In this document: piece after piece, positions 53,200 through 64,000 of the stretch | Numbering within the stretch: the stretch's first letter is position 1 | How the letters are laid out: each line of letters starts with the position of its first letter | Assembly (NCBI RefSeq): GCF_019578655.1 | Contig: NC_063259.1 | Span: forward strand, 9,536,001-9,600,000 | From: Ricinus communis | Taxonomy: Eukaryota; Streptophyta; Magnoliopsida; Malpighiales; Euphorbiaceae | Direction: 5' to 3' | DNA length: 64,000 nucleotides | Notes under the pieces: model-generated | What the model was told of the DNA's origin: nothing | The model's database searches: none | What the model saw: only the letters and a program-made list of their open reading frames with translations | Position numbers and translations under genes: made by a program

Positions 53200-54800
53200 C
53201 ATAATAGTGATAATAATTTAATATGAGAAAATGACCCCGTAAAAGTGGTATATTTATCAATATAAAAAATCCCGTAAAACATGTATATTTATGAATCTGA
53301 GAAAATAACTCCATAAAAGTAGTGTAATTGCGAGTCTGAGAAAACAGCATCGTAGAAGGGGTAAATTTTTTAATATGAGAAAACAACCCCGTAATACGGG
53401 GATATTTATAATCGGAGAAAATAACCCCGTAATTTTGAAATATTTGGGAGTATGAGGAAATAATCCCTTAAATGGGTTAATTTTATACTATGAGAAAACA
53501 ACCCTGTAAAAGTGGTATATTTGGCGATATAAAAAAAATTACCCCGTAAAACGTGTATATTTATGATTATGTGAAAAGAAACCCGTAAAAGTAGTGTAAT
53601 TGCGAGTCTGAGAAAAGAGGCTCGTAGAAGGGGTAAATTTCTTAATATGAGAAAACAACCCCGTAATACGAGCATATTTCTCAATTGGAGAAAATAGCCC
53701 CGTAATTTTGGTATATATGGAAGTATGAGAAAATAATCCCTTAAATTGGTTAATTTTAGAGTATGAGAAAACAATCCCGTAAAAGAGGTATATTTGTCCA
53801 CATAAGAAAGTTTTGCTGTAAAACGTGTAAATTAATGAATTTCACAAAACAACCCCATAATAGTGATAATAATTTTATATGAGAAAATGACCCCTTAAAA
53901 GTGGTATATTTATCAAATATAAAAAAATAACCCCGTAAAATGTGTATAATTATAAATCTGAGAAAATAACTCTGTAAAAGTAGTGTAATTGCGAGTCTGA
54001 GAAAACAACATCGTAGAAGGGGTAAATTTTTTAATATGAGAAAACAACTCCGTAATACGGGGATATTTATAATCGGAGAAAATAACCCCGTAATTTTGGA
54101 ATATTTGGGAGTATGAGGAAACAATCCCTTAAATGGGTTAATTTTAGAGTATGAGAAAATAACCCTGTAAAAGTGGTATATTTGGCGATATAAAAAAAAT
54201 TACCCCGTAAAACATGTATATTTATGATTATGTGAAAAGAAACCCGTAAAAGTAGTGTAATTGCGAGTCTGAGAAAACAGCCTCATAGAAGGGGTAAATA
54301 TTTTAATATGAGAAACAACCCCGTAACACTAGGATATTTATCAATCGGAGAAGATAGCCCCGAAATTTTAGTATATTTGTGAGTATGAGAAAATAACCCC
54401 TTAAATGGGTTTAATTTAGAATATGAGAAAATTACCCCGTAAAAGGGGTATATTTGCCGATATAAGAAAATAACGCCGTAAGACGTGTGAATTTATGAAT
54501 TTGACAAAACAACCCCATAATAGTGCTAATAATTTAATATGAGAAAACGATCCTGTAAAAGTGGTATATTTATTAATATAAGAAAATAACTCCGTAAATC
54601 ATGTTAATTTATGAATATGAGAAAAGAATCCCGTAAAAGTAGTGTAATTGCTAGTCTGAGAAAAGAGGCTCGTAGAAGGGGTAAATTTCTTAATATGAGA
54701 AAACAACCCCGTAATACGAGCATATTTATCAATTGGAGAAAAAGCCCGTAATTTTGGTATATTTGGAAGTATGAGAAAATAATCCCTTAAATTGGTTAAT
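53200..54800 (-). repeat. Tandem 17-monomer higher-order repeat region
   Basis: The marker GATAATAATTT or GCTAATAATTT recurs at about 53,207, 53,863 and 54,520, spaced about 657 bp. Matching stretches include GGATATTTATAATCGGAG at 53,399 and 54,060 and a monomer with TTTGGCGATATAAAA at about 53,520 and 54,181. A further match at offset about 1,048 bp links GAAAAGAGGCTCGTAG at 53,612 and 54,660. The same long spacing appears at 55,850-56,506 and 57,286-57,934. Confidence 0.8.
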
Positions 54801-57800
54801 TTTAGAGTATGAGAAAACAATCCCGTAAAAGAGGTATATTTGTCCACATAAGAAAATTTTGCTGTAAAATGTGTTAATTAATGAATTTCACAAAACAACC
54901 CCATAATAGTGATAATAATTTTATATGAGAAAATAACTCCGTAAAAGTAGTGTAATTGCGAGTCTGAGAAAACAGCATCGTAGAAGGGGTAAATTTTTTA
55001 ATATGAGAAAACAACCGCGTAACGGGATATTTATAAATCGGAGAAAATAACCCTGTAATTTTGGTATATTTGGGAGTATGAGAAACGATCCTTTAAATGG
55101 GTTAATTTTAGAGTATGAGAAAACAATCCCGTAAAAGTGGTATATCCGAGGATAAAAATATTACCGCATAAAACGTGTATATTTAAGAATATGTGAAAAG
55201 AAACTGTAAAAGTAGTGTAGTTGCGAGTCTGAGAAAACAACCTCGTAGAAAGGGTAAATTTTTTAATATGAGAATACAACCCCGTAATACTAGGATATTT
55301 ATCAATCAAGAAAATAGCCCCGTAATTTTGGTATATTTATGAGTATGAGATAATAACCCCTTAAATCGGTTAATTTTAGAATATGAGAAAATTACCCCTT
55401 TATAAGAAAATAACGCCGTAAGACATGTGAATTTATGAATTTGATAAAACAACCCCATAATAGTGCTAATAGTTTAATATGAGAAAATGATCCCATAAAA
55501 GTGGTATATTTATCAATATAAGAAAATAACCTCGTAAAACGTGCAAATTTATGAATATGAGAAAAGAACCCCGTAAAAGTAGTGTAATTGCGAGTTTGAG
55601 AAAAGAGAATCATAGAAAGGGTTAATTTTTTAATATGAGAAAACAACCCCGTAATACGAGGATATTTATCAATCGGAGAAACTAGCCCCGTAATTTTGGT
55701 ATATTTGGGAGTATGAGAAAATTATCCCTTAAATTGGTTAATTTTAGAGTATGAGAAACAACCCCGTAAAAAGTGTATATTTGTCGATATAAGAAAATTT
55801 CCCTATAAAATGTGTAAATCAATGCATTTCACAAAACAACCCCATAATAGCGATAATAATTTAATATGAGAAAATGACCCTTTAAAAGTGGTATGTTTAT
55901 CAATATAAAAAAATAACCCCGTAAACGTGTATATTTAAGAATATGAGAAAATAACTCCGTAAAAGTAGTGTAATTGCGAGTCTGAGAAAACAGCATCATA
56001 GAAGGGGTAAATTTTTTAAAATGAGAAAACAACCCCGTAATACGGGGATATTCATAAATTGGAGAGAATAACGCCGTGATTTTGGTATGTTTAGGAGTAT
56101 GAGAAAACAATCCCTTAGATGGGTTAATTTTAGAGTATGACAAAACAACCCCGTAAAAGTGTTATATTTGGCGATAAAAAGAATTACCCCGTAAGACGTG
56201 TATATTTATGAATATGAGAAAAGAGACCCGTAAAAGTAGTGTAATTGCGAGTCTGAGAAAACAGCCTCGTAGAAGGGGTAATGTTTTTAATATGAGAAAA
56301 CAACCCCGTAATACGAGGATATTTATCAATCGGAGAAAATAGCCCCGTAATTTTGGTACATTTGTGAATATGAGAAAATAACCCCTTAAATGGGTTAATT
56401 TTAGAATATGAGAAGAAACCCCGTAAAAGTGTATATTTGCCGATATAAGAAAATAACGCACTAAGACGTGTGAATTTATGAGTTTGACAAAACAACCCCA
56501 TAATAGTGCTAATAATTTAATATGAGAAAACGATCTTGTAAAAGTGGTATGTTTATCAATATAAGAAAATAACCCGTAAAACGTGTAAATTTATGAATAT
56601 GAGAAAAGAATCCCGTAAAAGTAGTGTAATTGTGAATCTGAGAAAAGGGCCACGTAGAAGGGGTAAATTTTTTAATATGAGAAAACAACCCCGTAATACG
56701 AGGATATTTTTCAATCGGAGAAAATAGCCCCGTAATTGTGGTATATTTGTGAGTATGAGAAAATAACCCCTTAAATGGGTTAATTATAAAATATGAGAAA
56801 ACAATCCCGTAAAATGGGTATATTTGCCGATGTAAGAAAATAACTCCGTAAAAGACATGTGACTTTATGAATTTGACAAAACAACCCTATAATAATTCTA
56901 ATAATTTAATATGAGAGAACGATCCCATAAAAGTTTTATATTTATCAATATAAAAAATAACCACGTAAAACGTGTATATTTATGAATCATAGAAAACAAC
57001 CCCGTAAAAGTAATGTAATTGCCGGTCTGAGAAAAGAGCCTCATAGAAGGGGTAAATTTCTTAATATGAGAAAACAACCCCGTAATACTAGCATATTTAT
57101 CAATCGGAGAAAATAGCCCTCTAATTTTGGTATATTTAGGAGTATGAGAAAATAATCCATTAGATTGGTTAATTTTAGAGTATGAGAAAACAACCCTCGT
57201 AAAAGGGATATATTTGTCGATATAAGAAAATTTCCCTGTAAAATGTGTAAATTAATGAATTTCACATAAACAACTCCATAATAGTGATAATAATTTAATA
57301 TGAGAAAATGACCCCTTAAACGTGGTATATTTATCAATATAAAAAATAACCCCGTAAAATATGTATATTTATGAATCTGAGAAAATAACTCCGTAAAAGT
57401 AGTGTAATTGCGAGTCTGATAAAACAACATCATAGAAGGGGTAAATTTTTTAATTTGAGAAAACAACCCCGTAATACGGGGATATATATAAATCGGAGAA
57501 AATAACCCCGTAATTTTGGTATATTTGGGAGTATGAGAAAACAATCCCTTATATGGGTTAATTTTAGAGTATGAGAAAACAACCCCATAAAAGTGGTATA
57601 TTTGGCAATATAAAAAAATAACCCCGTAAAACGTGTATATTTATGAATATGAGAAAAGAAATCCATAAAAGTAGTGCGATTGCGAGTTTGAGAAAATAGC
57701 CTCGTAGAAGGGGTAAATTTTTTAATATGAGAAAACAACCACGTAATACTCGGATATTTATCAATCAGAGAAAATAACCCCGTAATTTTGTATATTTGTG

Positions 57801-59662
57801 AGTATGAGAAAACAACCCCTTAAATAGGTTAATTTTATAATAGGAGAAAACAACCCCGTAAAAGGGGTATATTTGTCGATATAAGAAAATAACTCGGTAG
57901 AATGTGTAAATTTATGAATTTTACAAAACAATCCCATAATAGTGCTAATAATTTAATATGAGAAAACGATCCTGTAAAAGTGGTATATTTATCCATATAA
58001 GAAAACTACCCCGTAAAAAACGTGAATATTTATGAATTTGAGAAAACAACTGGAAAAAGTAGTGTAATTATGAATTTGAGAAAACAGTCTTGTAGAAAGG
58101 GTAAATCTTTTATTATGAGAAAACAACCCTGTAATACGGGGATATTTATCAATCGGAGAAAATAACCCCGTAATTTTGGTATATTTGTGAGTAGGAGAAA
58201 ACAACCCGGTAAAAGGGGTATATTTGTCGATATAAGAAAATAACCCCGTAGAACGTGTAAATTTATGAATTTGAAAAAATAACCCCATAATAGTGCTAAT
58301 AATTTAATATGAGAAAACGACCCGTAAAAGTGGTATATTTATCAATATAAGAAAATCACAAAAAAACTTGTATATATATGAATATGAGAAAACAACCCCG
58401 TAAAAGTAGTGTAATTGCGAGTCTGAGAAAACTGCCTCGTAGAAGGGGTAAATTTTTTAATATGATATAACAACCCTGTAATACGGGGATATTTATCAAT
58501 CGTAGAAAATAACCGCGTAATTTTTGTATATTTGTGAGTATGAGAAAATAACCGTTTAAATGCGTTAATTTTATAATATAAGAAACAACCTAGTAAAAGC
58601 GGGTATATTTGTCGATATAAAAAAAGAACCCCGTAAAACGTGTAAATTTATGAATATGAAAAACAACCCCATAATAGTGCTAATAATTAAATATGAGAAA
58701 ACAAGCCCGTAAAAGTGGTATATTTATCGATATAAGAAAATAACACAGTAAAACGTGTATATTTATGAATATGATAAAACAACCACGTAAAAGTAGTATA
58801 GTTTCGAGTCTGAGAAAATGCCTCGTAGAAGCGGTTAATTTTTTAATATGAGAAAATAACCCCGTAAGAGGGGTATATTTATAAATATTAGTAAACAACC
58901 TCGTAATACGATGATATTTATCAATCGCAGAAAATAATCCCGTAAATTGTGTATATTTGTGAGTATCTGAAAACAACCCCTTAAATGGGTTAATTTTAGA
59001 GTATGAGAAAACAACATCGTATTGTCGATATAAGAAAATAACCCCGTAAAACGTGTAAATTTATGAATTTAACAAAACAACCCCAAAATAGTGCTAATAA
59101 TTTAATATGAGAAAATGACCCCGTAAAACGTGTATATTTATGAATCTGAGAAAACAACCCCGTAAAAGTAGTGTAATTGCGAGACTCAAAAAATAGCCTC
59201 GTAGAAGGGATAAATTTTATAATAGGAGAAAACAACCCCGTAATACGGGGATATTTATCAATCGGAGAAAATAACCCCATAATTTTGGCATATCTGTGAG
59301 TATGAGAAAACAACCCCTTAAATGGGATAATTTTAGAGTATAAGAAAACAATCGAGTAAAAGGGGTATATTTGTCGATATAAAAAAATTACCTCATAAAA
59401 CGTGTAAATTTATGAATTTGACAAAATAGCTCCATAATAGTGCTAATAATTTAATATGAGAAAACAAACTCGTAAAAGTGGTACATTTATTGATATAAGA
59501 AAATAACCCCGTAAAATGTGTATATTTATGAATATGCGAAAACAACCCCGTAAAAGTAGTGTAATTGTGAGTCTGAGAAAACAGCCTCGTAGAAGGGGTA
59601 ACGTTTTAATATAGGAAAAAATCGTAATATGGGGATATTTATTAGTAGGAGAAAATAACCTC

Positions 59663-59667
59663 GTAAT
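59663..59667 (+). repeat. Target-site duplication GTAAT, left copy
   Basis: GTAAT precedes the LTR terminus TGTCACGACCC and is repeated at 62,586-62,590 after the opposite terminus GGTATTACA. Confidence 0.92.
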
Positions 59668-60245
59668 TGTCACGACCCGATCTGTGGGCCCGTGAGCGGC
59701 ACTAGAGAATATGTAGGCGTAAGGCCACCGAATCCCGTAGTAAGCTTGACCACTCACTAACTTAATTAAATCTCATCTAATATCATTGATGCAACAATTT
59801 ATCTTAACCATTAAATTCTACATATTTAATTCGGTCTGCCAATAGAATTAGGCAAGACTCGAAACTACATAAAATTACAACTGATGAGTCTATTACTTCT
59901 ACTGCCGAGAATCTAAGATTTTACAAGTCAAACATACCAAGTCAAGTACATCACCCGATGATGAAGGATTCGGGTTGCTAGATAAGAGCCGTGGGAAGAC
60001 TAACAATCACAGATCTGAAAAATAGTAAAATTGAGACTGTCAGTCTCGAGAGTGAGTTAAAATCATATATCCAAAAACAGTCACAATCACACATTTATTT
60101 AATTGAAATAAATATTAAGTCATGCAAAAATAAACATGTCGTGCCATGCTTAAATAAAAATAACTTTCGCATAATACGGGATGGAGTACCTCAGCAGAAC
60201 CCTAATCTCAACACTAACATCTCGACTCTCTCATTCTAACAGAAC

Positions 60246-60510
60246 TAGCGCCCAGAGAATGAAGCTCGGCCAGGGTCCTTACATCCAATTCAGTCCCTTA
60301 ATTATCACTAACTCTCTTATCCTTTTGGCTCTCTTACTTCAATAAGACTGGTGCCCAGAAAGCGAAGCTCGACTAAGGTCCTTAAATCTAGTCCGGTCAC
60401 TTAAATTTCCAAATAAGCCAGCGCCCAGAGAGCAATGCTTGACCAGGGACCTTTACTCCGGCAAACACACTCTACTAAGCCCAGAGAGCGATGCTCAACC
60501 AGTGCAAGTC
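60246..60510 (-). repeat. Internal tandem motif of the LTR (copy C)
   Basis: GCGCCCAGAGA or GTGCCCAGAAA, followed by GAAGCTCG or CAATGCTTG and then GGTCCTT or GGACCTT, occurs four times. It is the reverse complement of the motif array at 44,455-44,735 in copy B. Confidence 0.7.
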
Positions 60511-61795
60511 CTAAATTTACCTTTTTAAATTTACCCTTTTTCCCTTTTGCTATCAGTCTCGGATTCATACCGGTGCATCATCAAATAGCATGTTCTACAG
60601 CCGTCCCATCCCGAGTCAATACGAAACAATAAAATCATAATGCAGAGAATGAAACTTATATAAATAGCGATTAAAATAATTGATTAAAATATTAAATCGT
60701 GTAATCAGAATTATTTCGTAAAATCTCAGTATAACACATGTAAATAGACATATGAATTTAACTCACAGTTTTGACGACCTCCTAGCTTTGCTCTGATGCC
60801 TCGGGTGGAGCGAGCCGAACTGACGGATTTTCTAATCACGAAAAATAATTAATCAATAACGCTGAAACATTTGACAATTAACCCTAGGTCTAGATTCCTA
60901 GGACTGACTGTCTAAAAATCTCGACTCGGGTAAATTCTACCAAAAATTCAGCAGAACCTCCCCTAAGATACAGACATTTACCCCCCGTAAAATGGGTCTA
61001 GGACCTGCCAGAAAAAACTTTAAATATTCAATAATTTATTTTAACGGGAGTCGGGTCCCCAAGACTTCATTATTTTTCCCGACTCTGCCACACATCACAA
61101 ATCACAAGTAAAGGCTCAACACATTATTTTAACTCACAATATTTCTAAGGCTTAATATGTCTTAATAAACACATAAATTTTACCAATAAATTCTAAAATC
61201 AATGGGCCAGGGAATTACCGAGACGCTTGATAACTCGGTCGACTCGCCTCCAGCTGCCGGAGTCCGATCGATGATCCGAATGTGTCAATGGACTCAAAAC
61301 AATTCACTAATGACAATCCCCACTTCCGATCTTCTGATCCGACCCCCGATCATCCTGAGGGATTTACGGACAATCTTGGCTGCCAATTTTTTAACGGAGT
61401 CTGATCGCCACGGAACCGGTGCCATTGGAGAGCTTGAGCTGAGGGAAGTCCGGATATACCCTCTGATTGGCCAAAGCTCGCTAGAGCTTGGCGAAAAAGC
61501 CTAAGATTCTGACTGCCATCACTTCATCGGATCTCCTTCCTCTGGCCACCACTGCCGACGCCACTACTCCCAAAAGAAAGCCTTCAACTCACCGGTCATT
61601 TTGTGACAAAAAATGCTACCAAAGGACACCGAAAATGGCTGGAACGGTGGCAAGAAAGTCGCTGCCACTTCTCGCACTCTCTTGTCGATCGCTGCCTGCT
61701 GGAGTCGCTGCTGCCGCTACCCTCGCTGGCCTCTGCTGCGTCTCCAGCCAGCTTCGCCGCACCTCTAGAGCTCTCCCCTGACAATGCAGCCCCCC

Positions 61796-61870
61796 TCTCC
61801 TTCTTCTTCCTCCTCCCTTCTTCTTCTTCTTTTTCTTCTTCCTCTTTCTTTTCTTTCCTTTTCCTTCCAT
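61796..61870 (+). repeat. Pyrimidine-rich low-complexity tract in LTR copy C
   Basis: About 75 bp of nearly pure C/T, with repeated CTTCTTCTT and CCTTTT. A shorter version lies in copy A at about 40,745-40,800. Confidence 0.85.
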
Positions 61871-62585
61871 ATCGACTTTTGGTCCCTTCACTTTTCTTCC
61901 TTACCATTTAGTCCCTCAACTTTTTAATTACTAACAATTTCATCCTGCAAAATTTCCAATTAACTCTTAAAATTTTCTTTAGCTTTTCTATTAAGCCCAT
62001 AACTATTTAATTTGGGCCAAATTAGAATTATTGAAAATATATAATTACATATTTACCCTTGCTTTTAAATGTAAAATTACCAAAAAGCCCTTGCCGACAT
62101 ATTTAATTATAAAAATACCAAACATACAAATTTTCATTAAAACCCCATATTAATAAAATTATACTTTTAATCCTTATTCCAAATTAAGTTTCCAATTAAA
62201 TTCTAACACACAATTAATTTAGTTAACACCATTTGCTAATTAAAATTTATCATTCCCCGCTAATTCTTTTATAAAAATATTATTTACTAATCCTTTCTTA
62301 ACTCTCCAATGTGGAATTTTAATTCATATATTCATTTTGGGGAAAATTGAATGACCAAAAAATATAATTTATTTCCCAAATAATTTACTTACTTAATTTC
62401 TTAAAAATCAAACTAATTGGATATCGAAAATAATTCTCTTATTTGTGTAGCATTAAAATTCAAAATTGCATTTAAATCATTCCAATTAAACCAAATAAAA
62501 ATAAAGTAAAATTTATTTAAATCAAAACTCATTTATTAATTATTATTAATATCATCATTATTAAAGGAAAATTTCGGGTATTACA

Positions 62586-62590
62586 GTAAT
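62586..62590 (+). repeat. Target-site duplication GTAAT, right copy
   Basis: GTAAT directly after GGTATTACA pairs with 59,663-59,667. Confidence 0.92.
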
Positions 62591-64000
62591 ATATTTGTGA
62601 GTATGAGAAAACAACCCATAAATGGGTTAATTTAAGAGTATGAGAAAACAACCCCGTAAAAGGGGTATATTTTTCAATATAAGAAAATAACCCCGTAGAA
62701 TGTGTAAATTTATAAATTTGAATAAACAACCCCATAATAGTGCTAATAATTTAATATGAGAAAACGACCTAGTAAAAGTGGTGTATTTATGAATATAAGA
62801 AAATAACTCGTAAAACGTGTATATTTATGAATATGAGAAAATAACCCCGTAAAAGTAGTGTAATTGCGAGTCTGAGAAAACAGCATCGTAGAAGGGGTAA
62901 ATTTTTTAATACGAGAAAACAACCCCGTAATACGAGGATATTTATCAATCGGAGAAAGTAACCCCATAATTTTGGTATATTTGTGAATATGAGAAAACAA
63001 CCCCTTAAAAGGGTTAATTTTAGAATCTGAGAAAACAACCTCGTAAAAGGGGTATATTTGTCGATATAACAAAATAACCCCGTAAAACCTGTAAATTTAT
63101 GAATTTGACCAAACAACCCAATAATAGTGCTAATATTTAACATGAGAAAACGACCCCGTAAAAAGTGGTATATTTATCAATATAAGAAAACAACCCCGTA
63201 AAATGTCTATATTTATGAAACTGAGAAAACAACCCCGTACAAATAGTGTAATTGCGAGTATGAGAAAACATCATCTTAGAAGGGGTAAATTTTTTAATAT
63301 GAGAAAACAACCCCGTAATACAGGGATATTTATCAATCGGAGAATATAACCTCATAATTTTGGAATCTTTGTGAGTATGAGAAAGCAACCCCTTAAATGG
63401 GTTAATTTTAGAGTATGAGAAAACAACCCCGTAAAAAGGGTATATTTTTCGATATAAGAAACTAACCCCGTAAAACGTGTTAATTTATGAATTTGAATAA
63501 ACAACCCCATAATAGTGCTTATAATTTAATATGAGAAAACGACCTCGTAAAAGTGCTATATTTATGAATATAAGAAAATAACCCGTAAAACGTGTATATT
63601 TATGAATATGAGAAAATAACCCCGTAAAAGTAGTGTAATTGCGAGTCCGAGAAAACAGCCTCGTAGAAGGGGTAAATTTTTTAATACGAGAAAACAACCC
63701 CGTATACGGGGATATTTATTAATCGGAGAAAATAAACCCATAATCTTGGTATATTTGTGAATATGAGAAAACAAGCCCTTAAATGGGTTAATTTTAGAGT
63801 ATAAAAAAACAACCCAGTAAAAGGCGTATATTTATCGATATAAAAAAAATAACCCTGTAAAACGTGTAAATTTATGAATTTGATAAAAGAACTCCATTAT
63901 TGTGCTAATAATTTAATAGGAGAGAATGACCCCGTAAAAGTGGTACATTTATCGATATAAGAATAACCCCGTAAAACGTGTATATTTATGAATTTGAGAA
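62586..64000 (-). repeat. 39-bp minisatellite array, reverse orientation, last block
   Basis: It continues the 10-monomer order. The marker monomer recurs at about 62,741, 63,130, 63,518 and 63,904, spaced about 385-390 bp. The array runs off the right edge of the window. Confidence 0.95.

Larger units (their letters stand above)
45422..59667 (-). repeat. 39-bp minisatellite array, reverse orientation, with 10-mer and 17-mer higher-order repeats
   Basis: About 365 monomers. A marker monomer with GCTAATAATTTAATATGAG recurs at 46,598, 46,985, 47,373, 47,760 and 48,145, spaced 387, 388, 387 and 385 bp, or ten 39-bp units with a few deleted bases. Read on the minus strand, the ten monomer types follow a fixed order. 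They can be named by their translated cores: HIIKLTH, HTHKYTK, PIDKYPR, HIKKFTP, QTRNYTT, QIHKYTR, YIDKYTT, HIKLLAL, QIHKFTR, YIDKYTP. From about 53.2 kb a spacing near 657 bp (17 units) becomes common. The many open frames on both strands are by-products of the 13-codon period. These monomer types differ from those of the forward array. Confidence 0.95.
59668..62585 (-). mobile_element. Complete solo LTR (copy C), 2.92 kb, reverse strand
   Basis: On the minus strand it starts TGTAATACCCG at 62,585 and ends GGGTCGTGACA at 59,668, flanked by a perfect 5-bp duplication GTAAT. It carries no internal retroelement domains, so it is a solo LTR. It aligns with copy B along most of its length and with truncated copy A from 60,955 onward. 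Open frames around 61,202-61,911 are not conserved in the sister copies, and one runs through the pyrimidine-rich tract, so I do not call genes. Copies A and C resemble each other most at their AT-rich ends. Confidence 0.92.

Noticed and set aside
61596..61911. Overlapping open frames on both strands in LTR copy C
   Set aside because: They run through a pure pyrimidine tract and encode low-complexity Ser/Phe or Lys/Glu runs.
1..64000. Telomere, rDNA or tRNA sequence
   Set aside because: No TTTAGGG runs, rRNA-like stretches or cloverleaf-forming sequences were recognised by eye.

Overview
The window is plant nuclear heterochromatin, almost certainly from a flowering plant. The evidence is a decayed Ty3/gypsy retrotransposon whose gag-pol looks like the plant Athila lineage, long plant-type LTRs, and no sign of host genes. 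The species cannot be named from sequence alone. I see no host protein-coding gene, tRNA, rRNA or CRISPR. About 46 of the 64 kb is one 39-bp minisatellite, roughly 1,200 monomers. Because 39 bp is 13 codons, the array produces dozens of long but spurious open frames on both strands.

Layout: 1-140 is an assembly gap. 141-14,150 is the array in forward orientation (unit read as TTTTCTCATA ... CCCC-N6-GGGG). 14,151-24,339 is a 5'-truncated Athila-like element: gag, protease, RT, RNase H and integrase remnants, a downstream ORF behind a splice-acceptor-like site, a 3' non-coding region and a 1,480-bp 3' LTR. 24,340-39,849 is forward array again. 39,850-41,535 is a truncated solo LTR. From 41,536 to the end the array runs in reverse orientation and is interrupted by two complete solo LTRs of the same family: 42,670-45,421 with target duplication GACCC, and 59,668-62,585 with target duplication GTAAT.

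The two orientations are different subfamilies. The reverse array is organised into a higher-order repeat of 10 monomers (about 387 bp), with a 17-monomer version (about 657 bp) in its later part. The forward array has longer, less regular blocks repeated at kilobase distances, an almost perfect 1.2-kb tandem duplication (31,507-33,922) and an exact two-monomer duplication (27,487-27,642). The orientation switch falls at the broken end of the truncated LTR, which marks it as a rearrangement breakpoint.

The most unusual signals are these: the pol frame stays in register for 2.9 kb but carries 15 stops, 14 of them TAG or TAA where glutamine appears to be expected; the CpG in each monomer is the most variable site; and the array changes orientation and higher-order structure across a broken LTR. 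Together they fit a methylated, recombining, gene-free block. No new enzymatic or defence system is visible.
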